From positions 1-29,460 of the forward strand of contig CAZMCC010000046.1 of the NCBI GenBank assembly GCA_964564695.1: a DNA stretch of 29,460 nt, read 5' to 3'. Below the pieces are notes generated by a model that was not told the origin of the DNA, ran no database searches, and saw only the letters and a program-made list of their open reading frames with translations. The stretch comes from CAZMCC01 sp964564695 (GTDB taxonomy: Bacteria; Planctomycetota; Phycisphaerae; Phycisphaerales; UBA1924). Of the stretch, positions 1 through 8,404 are shown piece after piece (the first letter of the stretch is position 1; every line of letters starts with the position of its first letter). A program made the translations under genes and the position numbers.

Positions 1-742
1 CCGAACCCTCCGCGCTCGACTGGCCGCCGCCGCCGTTGGTGCCCCCGCCCGCGCGGGCATAGGAGCCGAACGTGGTGGCCGACCCCGGGAGCCCCGGACT
101 GCCGTTGGTGCCGTTGGCGGTCTGGACCGCCCCGCCCGTGGCCCCGCCGTTGACGACGGTCACGGTGCACGACGCGACCACCGACGCGGCGAGGGAAAAG
201 AACGTGTGGCCCCCTCCGCCGCCGCCGCCGCCCGCGCCCTGGGCCGCGCTGTTGGGCCCCTTGCGGCCCGAGCCGCCGCCCGCGCCCTGGCCGATCAGCA
301 CGCCGTTGACCACCGAGGCGTTGGCGGGCTTGGTCCACCCCGCCGTCGAGGTAAAGACCTGGATGTTGATGAGGCTGGGGAGCCGCGCGAAGTCGAGCGA
401 GCCCGAGGTGAGCTTGGCGGCGCTGAGGTCGGGGATATCCCCCGCCACCAGCGAGCGGAACGCCGGCACGGCGTCGGCCCCCACCGTGGGCCCGGCGAAC
501 ACCTTGCCCGCCGCCTGGGTGTCGAAGGTCACGACGAACGTGCCCGCGCCCGTGATCGACCCGGGCGTGATATCGAACACCCCCGACGGCATGGTGAGCC
601 CGACGCTGGTCACCGTCCCGGGCGCGGCGAGGATGCCCGTGTTGAGGGTGTCGATCGCCGCCGCGAGCTCGCGGACGGCGCGTTCGACCTCCATCGGGCT
701 TTTGCCGTCGATCCGCCCGTTGACCAGGCCGCGCTCTGCCAC
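1..742 (-). CDS. Tail fibre protein with glycine-rich domain, C-terminus cut by contig end
   Basis: This reading frame starts at a GTG (742) with GGAG ten bases upstream and runs off the left edge, so about 247 codons are present and the C-terminus is missing. The N-terminal part carries the fibre-type phrase VAGDIPDLSAAKLTSGSLD, seen in many phage tail fibres. It is followed by a segment reading IQVFTSTAGWTKPANASVV, typical of the entry into glycine-rich receptor-binding fibre domains. Beyond that come repeated glycine tracts (eight Gly in a row near codon 180) mixed with Ser, Thr, Asn and Ala. Such domains form tightly packed polyglycine folds at fibre tips and bind cell-surface receptors. 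Its place as the last gene of the tail module agrees. The role as a fibre is well supported; the receptor is unknown. Confidence 0.8.
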   Translation of the reverse strand, partial: MAERGLVNGRIDGKSPMEVERAVRELAAAIDTLNTGILAAPGTVTSVGLTMPSGVFDITPGSITGAGTFVVTFDTQAAGKVFAGPTVGADAVPAFRSLVAGDIPDLSAAKLTSGSLDFARLPSLINIQVFTSTAGWTKPANASVVNGVLIGQGAGGGSGRKGPNSAAQGAGGGGGGGGHTFFSLAASVVASCTVTVVNGGATGGAVQTANGTNGSPGLPGSATTFGSYARAGGGTNGGGGQSSAEGS

Positions 743-772
743 GTGGGGAAGTCTCCGGTGGGGAGTGGGGGG

Positions 773-1282
773 TTATCCGAGGTTGGCGCCGATGATGGCG
801 TTCACGATGTGGTCGGCGACGTCGCTCTTGAACTGCAGGCCCATCCGGGTGCCCGCGGGCACGAACAGGCCGCCGTACTTCTCGAAGTACATGTCGATGG
901 TGAACGAACCGCGCGACGCCGCGAAGGCCCCCTCAATGCCCGGGAACTCGTCCCCGTTCCTCAAGGTCGAGTCATACGCGGTGGGCTCGGTGGTCCACGC
1001 CGACGCCGCGCGGCCGGCCGCAAGCGCAAGGCCAGTCGGCAGCGCCTCGGCCGTGCGGTTGGGGTGCACGTGGATCTCCGCCGTGCCCGCGGCCGCTCCG
1101 AGCGTGCCCGCGCTGGTCTGGCGGATGAACCGGAACCGGTCCTGGCCCGTCGTCGTGCCCTCGCTGTAGAGCGAGACGTGCCGCAGGATCAGCGGAATGT
1201 TGGTCGGCGCGGTCACCTGCAAAACGGTTTTCCACGCCGCCGAGTCGGTCTGAACGCCGTGAACACGAAGCTTGTAGTCCAT
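773..1282 (-). CDS. Small virion-type structural protein, function unknown
   Basis: The product is 169 residues, starts at ATG 1282 with GGAG eight bases upstream, and lies 14 bases after the propeller-like gene and just before the fibre gene. The sequence is beta-rich and acid/base balanced, without a signal peptide or membrane segment. The middle part (residues 25-60) reads like a beta-sandwich with the segment ILRHVSLYSEG, and the C-terminus holds MYFEKYGGLFVPAGT. Small beta-sandwich proteins of this kind are common among phage tail genes, but I do not recognise a named family. The position between tail protein and fibre suggests a virion adaptor or accessory protein; this is inference. 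Confidence 0.7.
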   Translation of the reverse strand: MDYKLRVHGVQTDSAAWKTVLQVTAPTNIPLILRHVSLYSEGTTTGQDRFRFIRQTSAGTLGAAAGTAEIHVHPNRTAEALPTGLALAAGRAASAWTTEPTAYDSTLRNGDEFPGIEGAFAASRGSFTIDMYFEKYGGLFVPAGTRMGLQFKSDVADHIVNAIIGANLG

Positions 1283-1296
1283 CGCTGAATCTCCGG

Positions 1297-3387
1297 TTAG
1301 AACTCCGCCATGCTTCCGTCGCTGTCGCCATAGCCGGGGTAGAAGGGACCGCCCCCGCCGCCTCCGCCGCCGCCCCCACCACCCGCGCTGCCGCCGTCGC
1401 TCGTTGTCAGAATGTCCACATACGACGTCTCGGCGAGAAGCTCGTCGGTGGGCCGCTCGTACACCTGGGCCGCGCCCGAATCCGCCGTCAGCGTGCCGCC
1501 CCCGCCGCTCCCCGCGTCGAACTCGGTCTCGGGCGTCGCCACCACCGCCTCGGCGATCGTCGGCGGAGCCGTGGCCGCCCGGCGCCGGTGCGTCCTGGGC
1601 TCGCGCACGAAGGTCCGCTGGATCTCCTCGATCGAGAAGTTTCCATCGGCCGCCTCGCTCGTGATCACCGCCACCATCGCCGGGGCCCGCGCCGTGCGCC
1701 CGATCCGGGTCCGGCCCGGCCCGCACGTCTTGCTCCACGCCATCCGGCGCCCGGAGCCCGAATACGCCTCCTGGGCGGTCTGGCCGGTCCACAGCTCCAC
1801 CTCGAACGCGCCCGCGTCGTCGCCCGCGGTGATCTCGAGCTCGGTGAGCGTGTGCTCGTACTGCTGATCCCCGTCGGCGAAGAGCGCGAGGGGGAGGCTG
1901 ACGGGGATCGGCGTCCCGTCGTCGGTGCTCTGGGTCTTGTCGAACTCGCGGATGTAGCCGTCGCGGCAGATGAACACCATGCGCCCGCGCCAGATCGTCG
2001 CCGCCATCGGCTCCATCTCGAGCGGGTAGGTCTCGGGGTAGAAGCCCCCGGCGCCGGGGGCGAAGTTGCCGACCCGCTCGTCGTAGAACAGGTGCGTCGC
2101 CGGCGTCGTCGCGTTCGCCCGGGACATGAAAATGTGCACGCCCTGGGAGTTGGGGTCCCGGATCACGATCGGCGAGCAGCGGGCATCGCTCACGTCGACG
2201 CGGACGATCTCAGTGAGCACCGGGAGCGACAGGTTCACGAAGCTGCGCCCGGCGATGAAGCCCCACCCGGCCCGCGTGTGGGCGAGGATCTTGTCCCCGT
2301 CGGTGACCCAGAAACAGTCTTTGGAAATGACCCCGGTGTCGGTGCTCACGACGTCGAGCGCCACCGGCCCGCTCGGATCGCCCGCGAGCCGCCAGATGCT
2401 CGAGACGCACCCGATGATGAGCGAGCCCGTCCCCGCGCTCTTGAACGCGACGATCGCCTGGCCGACGCGGGCGGTCTGGACCGCCGTCATGCTCCAGGCC
2501 CCGGCCGGCTCCCCGGTGCCGAGCTCGAAGTCGTCGCGGTCGTAGATCCGGCTCCCCGTCAGGTTCTGCAGGTCCGCCACCGAGTCGTTGAGCAGGGCCC
2601 GGGCGAAGTGGTTTTCGATCACGCTCGCGTAGGTCCGCCCGGCTCCGGTCGACCCGGGGAGGTCCCCGTCGGTCGGGGTCCAGGGCGTCACGGTCCGCTC
2701 GGCCGGATCGAGGATCCGCCCGTTCGCCCCGTCGACGATGAGGGCCTCTTGCTCGAAGTCGACCGCCGAGACGAGCCCGTCGGCCTTGACGGCGCCCTGG
2801 GCGATCCGGCTGATCCCGTCCTCACCCTCGGCCATCCACACCTCGCCGCCGCCGATGACGACCAGCACGTCCTTCTGGGGGTCGTAAACGGGCACCAGGT
2901 CGCAGACCTTGGGGTAGACGACCATCGTCCCGTCGGTGTCGCCGGCGAACCCGAGCCACAGGTTCGCGAGCAGCGCCGCATCGGTCGCCGTGTGGGCGAG
3001 CTTGCGGACCCCGTTCACGTACACCTCGATGACCGCGCGATCGATCACCCGGACGGCGAGGATCACGGGCGAGCCCAGCGTGGCGCCGTGGGCCGCGGTG
3101 CACGGGGTCACCCCCGAGGGGAGATCGCCGACGGCGTTGGTCACGGTCGACGCCGCGCCCCCGGCGGCCCGCGACTGGATCACCACGTTCGCCCCGATGA
3201 TCCGGGCCCAGTAGCACCACCGACCGTCGCCCGAGCCGAACACGAAGAGGGCGGCCGAGTTGACCGTGGTCGGGAGCAGGGCCGCGAACTCGAAGGTCGA
3301 GGGCTGGTGATCACGGTCGACGGCCGCGATCACGGCGCCGCCCGAGTCCGAGAGCGTGTAGGTGCGTTCTGATCGGGTCCAGCCCAT
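1297..3387 (-). CDS. Large beta-propeller-like tail or head-tail protein
   Basis: This 696-residue protein starts at ATG 3387, which overlaps the stop of the upstream gene (TGATG). Residues 1 to about 160 look like a concanavalin/LamG-type sandwich (for example VIEVYVNGVRKLAHT). The middle has repeated blade-like segments, among them ALIVDGANGRILDP, SLIIGCVSSIWRLAGDP and VISKDCFWVTDGDKIL. These resemble the propeller of podovirus proteins such as P22 gp10-type DNA stabilisation or tail proteins, although homology cannot be shown by eye. The last 100 residues are Ala/Thr/Gly-rich linker with a run of twelve glycines before the C-terminus. The gene sits between a second propeller-like gene and fibre genes. 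It is very likely a virion protein; the exact position in the particle is inferred. Confidence 0.65.
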   Translation of the reverse strand: MGWTRSERTYTLSDSGGAVIAAVDRDHQPSTFEFAALLPTTVNSAALFVFGSGDGRWCYWARIIGANVVIQSRAAGGAASTVTNAVGDLPSGVTPCTAAHGATLGSPVILAVRVIDRAVIEVYVNGVRKLAHTATDAALLANLWLGFAGDTDGTMVVYPKVCDLVPVYDPQKDVLVVIGGGEVWMAEGEDGISRIAQGAVKADGLVSAVDFEQEALIVDGANGRILDPAERTVTPWTPTDGDLPGSTGAGRTYASVIENHFARALLNDSVADLQNLTGSRIYDRDDFELGTGEPAGAWSMTAVQTARVGQAIVAFKSAGTGSLIIGCVSSIWRLAGDPSGPVALDVVSTDTGVISKDCFWVTDGDKILAHTRAGWGFIAGRSFVNLSLPVLTEIVRVDVSDARCSPIVIRDPNSQGVHIFMSRANATTPATHLFYDERVGNFAPGAGGFYPETYPLEMEPMAATIWRGRMVFICRDGYIREFDKTQSTDDGTPIPVSLPLALFADGDQQYEHTLTELEITAGDDAGAFEVELWTGQTAQEAYSGSGRRMAWSKTCGPGRTRIGRTARAPAMVAVITSEAADGNFSIEEIQRTFVREPRTHRRRAATAPPTIAEAVVATPETEFDAGSGGGGTLTADSGAAQVYERPTDELLAETSYVDILTTSDGGSAGGGGGGGGGGGGPFYPGYGDSDGSMAEF

Positions 3388-5069
3388 CAGGTCACCTCAT
3401 CCGTGCCGTAGATGAAGTGCCCATCCTCGCCGATCGGCTCGACGTCGTAGGCGTCGACGGCGCTGCCCAGGTCGAAGTGGGCGATCACGTCGCCGGTCGT
3501 GTTGTCGAGCTTCCACAGGTTCGCCTGGGCGCTGGCGGCCCCGGTCCACCCGTTGTTCCGCTCGCCCACGAGCACCGGGTTCCCGTCGACGGGGTCGATG
3601 ATCACCGCGCGGATCCAATCGCTCGCGCCGGTGAGGTCGGTCGCCCAGATGAGCTCCCCGTCCGCGCCGCGGAGCTTGTGCACGCTGTAGAGCGAGCTGG
3701 TCCGCCGGCCGGCGACGATGAGGTCGCCCTGGGGGGTGTAGGCGACGCACGTCAGCGTGGGCTCGTTGCCGACGAGGGTCTCGCCGGGGACCGGGGCGTC
3801 GTTGTAGTACCCGAGCAGCCCGGGCTCGAGGATGCTCCCGACGTCGTTCTCCCAGTCGAGCACACCCTCCGCGGCGATCTGGCAGACGCAGACCAGGGGC
3901 AGAATCGACCCGTCCGGTGGGTACCTGCTGTTGGGCCCGCAACCGGCGTTGGTGCGGGTGAGGGCGATCTGGCCGTCGGGCCCGCGGGCCATGCCGGTAA
4001 TGAGCCCGCCGCGGGGGGCGAGGTCGCTCCGCTCGCTGAGGCGGAAATACCCGTGTTCACCCTCGGCGAACGCCGGCTCGGCGTCCGCGCCCCCGAATTC
4101 GAGTTGCGACAGGGGGCTGAGCCCGATCCCCAGCGCTGCCTGGGCGTTGGTCTTGAAGAGCATGACCCCGGCGCGGAACTGCTGGGCATAGGGGCCGTCG
4201 TCGACGACCGGGCCGGGCGATCCGCCCGAGCCGGTGATCGTCCCGTTGAACGCGAGGATGATCCGCTCGGTGCCGTCGCCGCCCCCGACGGGCTCGCCGC
4301 CGTAGCAGACGCCTTCCACGGTCTCGCCGCTGTAGCCGTTGAGCTCGTAGTCGCCCACGATCCCGCCGGCGCTGGGCGATGGAGCCGCGTCGTCGTAGAC
4401 GGCCGTCCCGTCGTCGATCCAGACGCCGTGAAGCCAGGCGTCGGTGCAGACCCACACGGCCTCGGTGGAGAAGAACAGGCCCCTGTTCCGCGTGGAACGG
4501 TCGATGGTGGCGTGGGCGATGGTGTACCGCCACTCGAGGGAGTGGTCGGCGACGTTCCGCAGCTCGATGGTGGTCTGGCCCTTGGTGCCGACGTCGTAGT
4601 TCACGGCGAGGGCGTACTGGGTCCCGTCGCGGCTGAGGGCGACGGCGATCACGGTGCACTGGGCCGGGCCCCCGAGCCCGCTCACGCTCACCTCGACCTG
4701 GTCGTAGACGATCGGGACGCCGTCGAGCTCCCAGAGGTTCCCCTCGAGGGCGCCCGACTCGATCGATCGGATCGCACCGATATCCCGGCACGGGTGGTAC
4801 CCCTCGCCGGGCGGGGGAACCACGTGGCCGGTGACCTGCGACGCCTTGGCGACGGTGACGATGCCCTGTCCGGGGCGGCCGCCGCCGACGCGCTGCTCGA
4901 ACACCTTTTTCATCCCCGGCCGGCGGTCGAAGCGGGGCCGGTCCTCGCTGGCGTCACGCGGGCGCACGTTCCCGATGAGGTTGGCCGGCGCGAAGTCGCG
5001 CGGGTTCGCCACGAACGGCGTGGCGTTCGCCGCGCCGCGGATCGGGATGGGGACGCCCTTCTTTTGCAT
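3387..5069 (-). CDS. Beta-propeller-like virion protein
   Basis: The product has 560 residues. The N-terminus is an extended, basic arm with the phrase NVRPRDASEDRPRFDRRPGMKK; similar arms precede propeller domains in other phage tail proteins. From about residue 100 onward the sequence is a series of beta-strand segments with PQQ-propeller-like blade ends, for example LRGADGELIWATDLTGA, VAYTPQGDLIVAGRRT and LWKLDNTTGDVIAHFDLG. No signal peptide or membrane helix is seen. The start (ATG 5069) has only a weak GAG upstream, so a different start is possible. The gene overlaps the next propeller-like gene by one base, which suggests coupled synthesis of two partner proteins of the tail. Enzymatic function is not indicated by any visible catalytic motif. 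Confidence 0.6.
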   Translation of the reverse strand: MQKKGVPIPIRGAANATPFVANPRDFAPANLIGNVRPRDASEDRPRFDRRPGMKKVFEQRVGGGRPGQGIVTVAKASQVTGHVVPPPGEGYHPCRDIGAIRSIESGALEGNLWELDGVPIVYDQVEVSVSGLGGPAQCTVIAVALSRDGTQYALAVNYDVGTKGQTTIELRNVADHSLEWRYTIAHATIDRSTRNRGLFFSTEAVWVCTDAWLHGVWIDDGTAVYDDAAPSPSAGGIVGDYELNGYSGETVEGVCYGGEPVGGGDGTERIILAFNGTITGSGGSPGPVVDDGPYAQQFRAGVMLFKTNAQAALGIGLSPLSQLEFGGADAEPAFAEGEHGYFRLSERSDLAPRGGLITGMARGPDGQIALTRTNAGCGPNSRYPPDGSILPLVCVCQIAAEGVLDWENDVGSILEPGLLGYYNDAPVPGETLVGNEPTLTCVAYTPQGDLIVAGRRTSSLYSVHKLRGADGELIWATDLTGASDWIRAVIIDPVDGNPVLVGERNNGWTGAASAQANLWKLDNTTGDVIAHFDLGSAVDAYDVEPIGEDGHFIYGTDEVT

Positions 5070-5108
5070 GCTCGATCACGGTGGGGTCGGTGTAAGGAGC
5101 CGCGAGGC

Positions 5109-5780
5109 TCAGGCGAGCATGGCGGCGGTGGGAACGGCCTGGCGCTGGGTCAGGTCGCGGATACAGGCGTGGCGGTTGTACCGGAGCTGCGCGTTGGGCA
5201 GCATGTGGACCGCGAGCGCGGCCCCGACGGCTTCGTGGGGCGCGAGCTCGATCTCGAAGGCGCCGTTCGCCTTGAGGCCCTCGCCGCGCCAACAGAAGTC
5301 GTGGCGGGTGAACGCCGCGAATGTGGTGGCGGTGGACATGGCCGACAGGGTCTCGCTCAGCGCGGTCTCGGCGCCGCCGGCGGAGGCGCCGGTGCCGAAG
5401 TGCTTGAGTGTGGCGGTGAGTGCGAGGTCGGCGTTGTCGCTCGCGCCGCCCGTGTCGAACTTGCGGATCCAGACGCTCAGCCACAGCTCGTCGCGGTCCT
5501 CGTTGAAGTCGGCGGGCAGGCCGCCGACGAACTTGATGCCGTCGGTGGTGGTGGCGGCCGCGTCCCAGATGATGCCAACGATGTCGTTGGTCCCCAGCTC
5601 GAGGTTGCCGACGCCGACGATGTTCGCGCCCGAGGCGATGAGCTGGCCGTGCAAGATGGCGGCGCCCGAGCCCGACAGGATCCATTCGGCGAGGCGGATG
5701 TTCTCCGTGTGCGGGAACCCGATCGTCGACGGAACGCTCTCGCGGATGGCGGTCTCGATGTTGTGGGGGCTGACGCCCAT
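5109..5780 (-). CDS. Putative virion protein of unknown function
   Basis: A 223-residue protein starting at ATG 5780 with AAGGAG seven bases upstream. It begins MGVSPHNIETAIRESVPSTI, followed by beta-rich sequence with many Ala, Thr and Gly, and ends with a more conserved-looking stretch holding RYNRHACIRDLTQRQ. There is no membrane segment. It lies between the connector-like gene and the propeller-like genes, so it is most likely a tail or neck component. I do not recognise a family. Confidence 0.6.
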   Translation of the reverse strand: MGVSPHNIETAIRESVPSTIGFPHTENIRLAEWILSGSGAAILHGQLIASGANIVGVGNLELGTNDIVGIIWDAAATTTDGIKFVGGLPADFNEDRDELWLSVWIRKFDTGGASDNADLALTATLKHFGTGASAGGAETALSETLSAMSTATTFAAFTRHDFCWRGEGLKANGAFEIELAPHEAVGAALAVHMLPNAQLRYNRHACIRDLTQRQAVPTAAMLA

Positions 5781-5804
5781 AGGTGAACTCCTTGAGGCGA
5801 GGCG

Positions 5805-6635
5805 TTAGGAAAGAGCGACTCCGTCAAACGTGGCGACGTACGTGCGGCCGGCCCGCGGCGTGGGCACCGGCTCCCACCCGTTCTCGAGCTGGCCCAGGTC
5901 TTTCGGACGCTTGGCGAGCTCGAGGTTGCGGCTGGCGATGAGGGCCCGGTCGCGCTCGGCGGTCGCGCTGGCGACCACGGCGGCGTCGGGGCTGTTCTTG
6001 AATCGTTCAAAGCGGGCGAACGCGATGATCGCCTGGTCGTGGTCGGGCCCCGCGGGCTCGGCCTCCTCGAGCGCCACCATGTCGACGCACGCGATATCCA
6101 CCCGAACCTTCACGGTGTACGGGCTGGTCGCCGCGGCGTCGGGCGTGGGGTGCACCTGCAGCTCGAACCCCGGGCGGTGCTTCACGGCCGCCCCGTTGAT
6201 GCTGCCCCGGACGATCGCGACCATCGTCGGCGCGCCGGTCTCGTCGGGGAACCGGGCCCAGGCGGCGGCGAGTCGATCGTGGTGGACGACGAGGGCCTCG
6301 GCGCCTTCGGTCGAGCCCTGGCTCCAGCTCGCCCCGGCGTTGCCGGCCCCGCCGGTGATGTACCAGGGAAGCCGCTGGCGGCGGGTGTCCCCGCTCACCG
6401 TGTTCTCGTCGGCGGTGGTGCTGAACTCGATCTCGATGAGCTGGCGACGGAACTCGGCGTCGGGCCCCATCTGCGCGTAGAAGGCCCGGCGTCCGTCGTT
6501 GACGAAGCGCTTGCACCGCTCGAGGTCGGCGGGGTCGCTGGGGATCTGGGGCGTGTTGCCCGACTCGTCGACCATGCCCGGGTCGGCGACCCGGAGGATG
6601 AGGTCGCGGAATGTCAGGCCGGTGTCGAGGAGCAT
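5805..6635 (-). CDS. Head-tail connector-like (adaptor) protein
   Basis: The product is 276 residues. Its N-terminus, LTFRDLILRVADPGM, followed by SDPADLERCKRFVNDGRRAF, resembles the helical start of podovirus neck or tail-adaptor proteins, which bind under the portal and begin with a short helical domain that registers the tail. The centre is beta-rich; the C-terminal third is helical (ERFKNSPDAAVVASATAERD) and ends in a short beta segment. It is the first gene after the capsid operon terminator and precedes the tail genes, the usual position for a head completion or adaptor protein. No good ribosome-binding site is visible in front of ATG 6635, so expression may depend on the terminator region or on an alternative start. 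Confidence 0.55.
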   Translation of the reverse strand: MLLDTGLTFRDLILRVADPGMVDESGNTPQIPSDPADLERCKRFVNDGRRAFYAQMGPDAEFRRQLIEIEFSTTADENTVSGDTRRQRLPWYITGGAGNAGASWSQGSTEGAEALVVHHDRLAAAWARFPDETGAPTMVAIVRGSINGAAVKHRPGFELQVHPTPDAAATSPYTVKVRVDIACVDMVALEEAEPAGPDHDQAIIAFARFERFKNSPDAAVVASATAERDRALIASRNLELAKRPKDLGQLENGWEPVPTPRAGRTYVATFDGVALS

Positions 6636-6640
6636 GGTCT

Positions 6641-6670
6641 AAAGAAGGGGGCGGCGGTTAGGCCGCCCCC
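6641..6670 (-). terminator. Rho-independent terminator after the capsid operon
   Basis: Read on the minus strand, a perfect nine-base-pair stem (GGGGGCGGC with GCCGCCCCC, 6662-6670 and 6647-6655) closes a six-base loop and is followed directly by TTCTTT. It lies 39 bases beyond the stop of the gene ending at 6709. A second weaker hairpin (GCCGC/GCGGC) lies just before it. It probably reduces read-through from the strong capsid transcript into the tail genes. Confidence 0.65.
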
Positions 6671-6708
6671 GACGTGTGTGTGAGAAGGGCCGCAAGCGGG
6701 GGCGGCGA

Positions 6709-7206
6709 TCAGACGGAGGACATGCCGCTGCCGAGGACGCCGCCGAAGAAGTCCACGGCCTTGATCGCGGCCGTGGTCGAGCTGTCGTGGGTCACGCGCC
6801 CGACGGCCTTCGCCGTGCAGATGGCCGCGAACGAGGCGACGCCGGTCACGGCGACGAGGCCGCGGTCGGCGGTCGCGAGACCGAGGTAGGTGGTGTACGC
6901 CGTGATGTTGGCGTGGCACTTGGCGTTGATTTCGCGGCCGCGACCGACGGTGATCGGCCCGCCCTGCTTGGAGCTCTCGGGCACCTCGAGCACCACCCAA
7001 GCGGGCTGGTCGAGGAAGCCGGTGAGGGCCTCGGTGAGTGTGTTGCCCGTGCCGTACCCCTCATGGTCGTAGGGGTCCTCGATGAGAACGTCGCCGACAA
7101 CGAGGTCGGCGGTGATATCCGAGCGCGACCCGTCGGTCGCGTGGATGGTCTTGCCGGTGTACCAGGCCTTCTTCTTCACAAGCCGATCGCCGTATGCAAC
7201 GCCCAT
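6709..7206 (-). CDS. Possible capsid decoration or head stabilisation protein
   Basis: The product is 165 residues, starts at ATG 7206 with AAGGAG six bases upstream, and follows the major capsid gene by 64 bases. It has an N-terminal basic patch (GDRLVKKKAW), a beta-rich centre with WVVLEVPESSKQGG, and a C-terminal half rich in Ala, Thr and Val (for example GLVAVTGVASFAAI) that ends KAVDFFGGVLGSGMSSV. Such a composition and the place immediately downstream of the capsid gene match head decoration or stabilisation proteins, which bind the outer capsid surface. This function is inferred from position and composition, not from a recognised motif. Confidence 0.5.
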   Translation of the reverse strand: MGVAYGDRLVKKKAWYTGKTIHATDGSRSDITADLVVGDVLIEDPYDHEGYGTGNTLTEALTGFLDQPAWVVLEVPESSKQGGPITVGRGREINAKCHANITAYTTYLGLATADRGLVAVTGVASFAAICTAKAVGRVTHDSSTTAAIKAVDFFGGVLGSGMSSV

Positions 7207-7270
7207 GTTGGGCTCCTTCTGCTGGTTGGTGCTGGTGGTTGGTGGGGGAGAGGTTGACTACGACGACCGC

Positions 7271-8344
7271 TCAGGCGGCGGTACGGGTGACGTGGAGGCA
7301 GAAGCCGCCGCCGCGAACGTCCCGGCAAACCGTGTTGCCGGCCGACTTGATCGGCGCGATGTACACGCTGTTGCGGTTGGGGTCGTTCATGAACGGGTAC
7401 TCGCGCTTCCAGCGCCCCGACTGCTTGGAGCCGAACAGGCCGCGCGGCCCGAGCTTCACGCCCCACACGGGCGAGTAGGCGAGGCTGTCGATCACCGGCG
7501 CCCGCAGGATCACGATGCCCTGGCAGCGGGCCACGGTGAACTTGCCGCCCGCGTCGCCCTGCTGGTCGTCGGGGCCCTGGTTGCCGCGGGCCTCGATCGA
7601 GTCACAGGTCGCGTGGCCGGCGAAGCACGTGTTCATCCCCTCGGCCATTTCGCCCTTGACGTTGGCGATCGAGCGGAAGTTGGTGCGGGTGCGGGCCCGG
7701 CGGAACAGGTCGAAGAACGCCTGGTTGATCTCGGTGTACGTGCCGGCCCAGCGGCGGAGCCGCTCATACCGCACGTCCGAGCAGTCGAGCCCGCCGAGGC
7801 TGGTCGTGCTCGTCCCGTCGCCGTAGTACCAGGTGTAGGCGTTGAAGCCGCCGGTGGTGTCGCTGGTGTTGAGCGCCAGCGTGGGGAACCACACGGGGAG
7901 GCCCCAGATGCTGTTCGTGTCGCTGGAGCTGGCCGGCGTGCCGACCATCATGCCCTCGGTGCGCTCCTCGTCCTCGGTATAGGCGTCATCGAAAATCGTG
8001 TCGAGGGTTTCGACGATGCTCTCGCCGCCGCGGTTCTCCTGCAGCTCCTTCTCGTCGTAGTTGGGCGCGACCTGCCAGTAGGCCCAGGGGATGCTGATCT
8101 TCCCCATCACGTTCCGGCGCGCCGTGGGCGTGTCGCCGTAGAACTCCTCCTTGATGTAGGACCCCGACTCGTTGAGGCGGACGCGCGCCTCGTAGGCGGT
8201 GCCGCCGGTGTGGTTCTTGCCGTGCTCGCCGAACACCAGCCGGGAGACCGGCGAGTCGGTGCGCGAGCGGGTGGCGGTCATCTGGCCCTTGGTCTGGATC
8301 GCCCGGGCGTTCGTGAGCAGGTCGAGCATTGAGGCCTGGTTCAT
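7271..8344 (-). CDS. Major capsid protein
   Basis: A 357-residue protein starting at ATG 8344 with AGGAG six bases upstream. It lies directly after the scaffold-like gene and before a putative decoration gene, the classic order of a capsid module. Features that fit a HK97-like shell protein are the long, loop-like region with ESGSYIKEEFYGDTPTA near residue 60, the central domain with WGLPVWFP (about residues 145-155), and a beta-rich C-terminus containing GRWKREYPFMNDPNRN and a closing Gly-rich strand. No protease gene is seen nearby, so maturation by cleavage is not indicated. Assignment rests on size, composition and context; the fold would need a structure prediction. Confidence 0.75.
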   Translation of the reverse strand: MNQASMLDLLTNARAIQTKGQMTATRSRTDSPVSRLVFGEHGKNHTGGTAYEARVRLNESGSYIKEEFYGDTPTARRNVMGKISIPWAYWQVAPNYDEKELQENRGGESIVETLDTIFDDAYTEDEERTEGMMVGTPASSSDTNSIWGLPVWFPTLALNTSDTTGGFNAYTWYYGDGTSTTSLGGLDCSDVRYERLRRWAGTYTEINQAFFDLFRRARTRTNFRSIANVKGEMAEGMNTCFAGHATCDSIEARGNQGPDDQQGDAGGKFTVARCQGIVILRAPVIDSLAYSPVWGVKLGPRGLFGSKQSGRWKREYPFMNDPNRNSVYIAPIKSAGNTVCRDVRGGGFCLHVTRTAA

Positions 8345-8404
8345 GGAGAACTCCTGTTGCTGCGTTGGTCGCTTGAAGGGCGCTCACTCGCGCCGGGTTG
8401 AAGG

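Noticed and set aside
72..1288. Long open frames on the plus strand over the fibre and neighbouring genes
   Set aside because: In such GC-rich DNA, antisense frames stay open. Their translations are Ala/Pro/Arg-rich without motifs, and the minus-strand frames give coherent phage proteins.
3417..5786. 789-codon open frame on the plus strand
   Set aside because: It is a shadow of the two minus-strand structural genes; its product is a low-complexity Val/Asp/Arg mix with no start signal.
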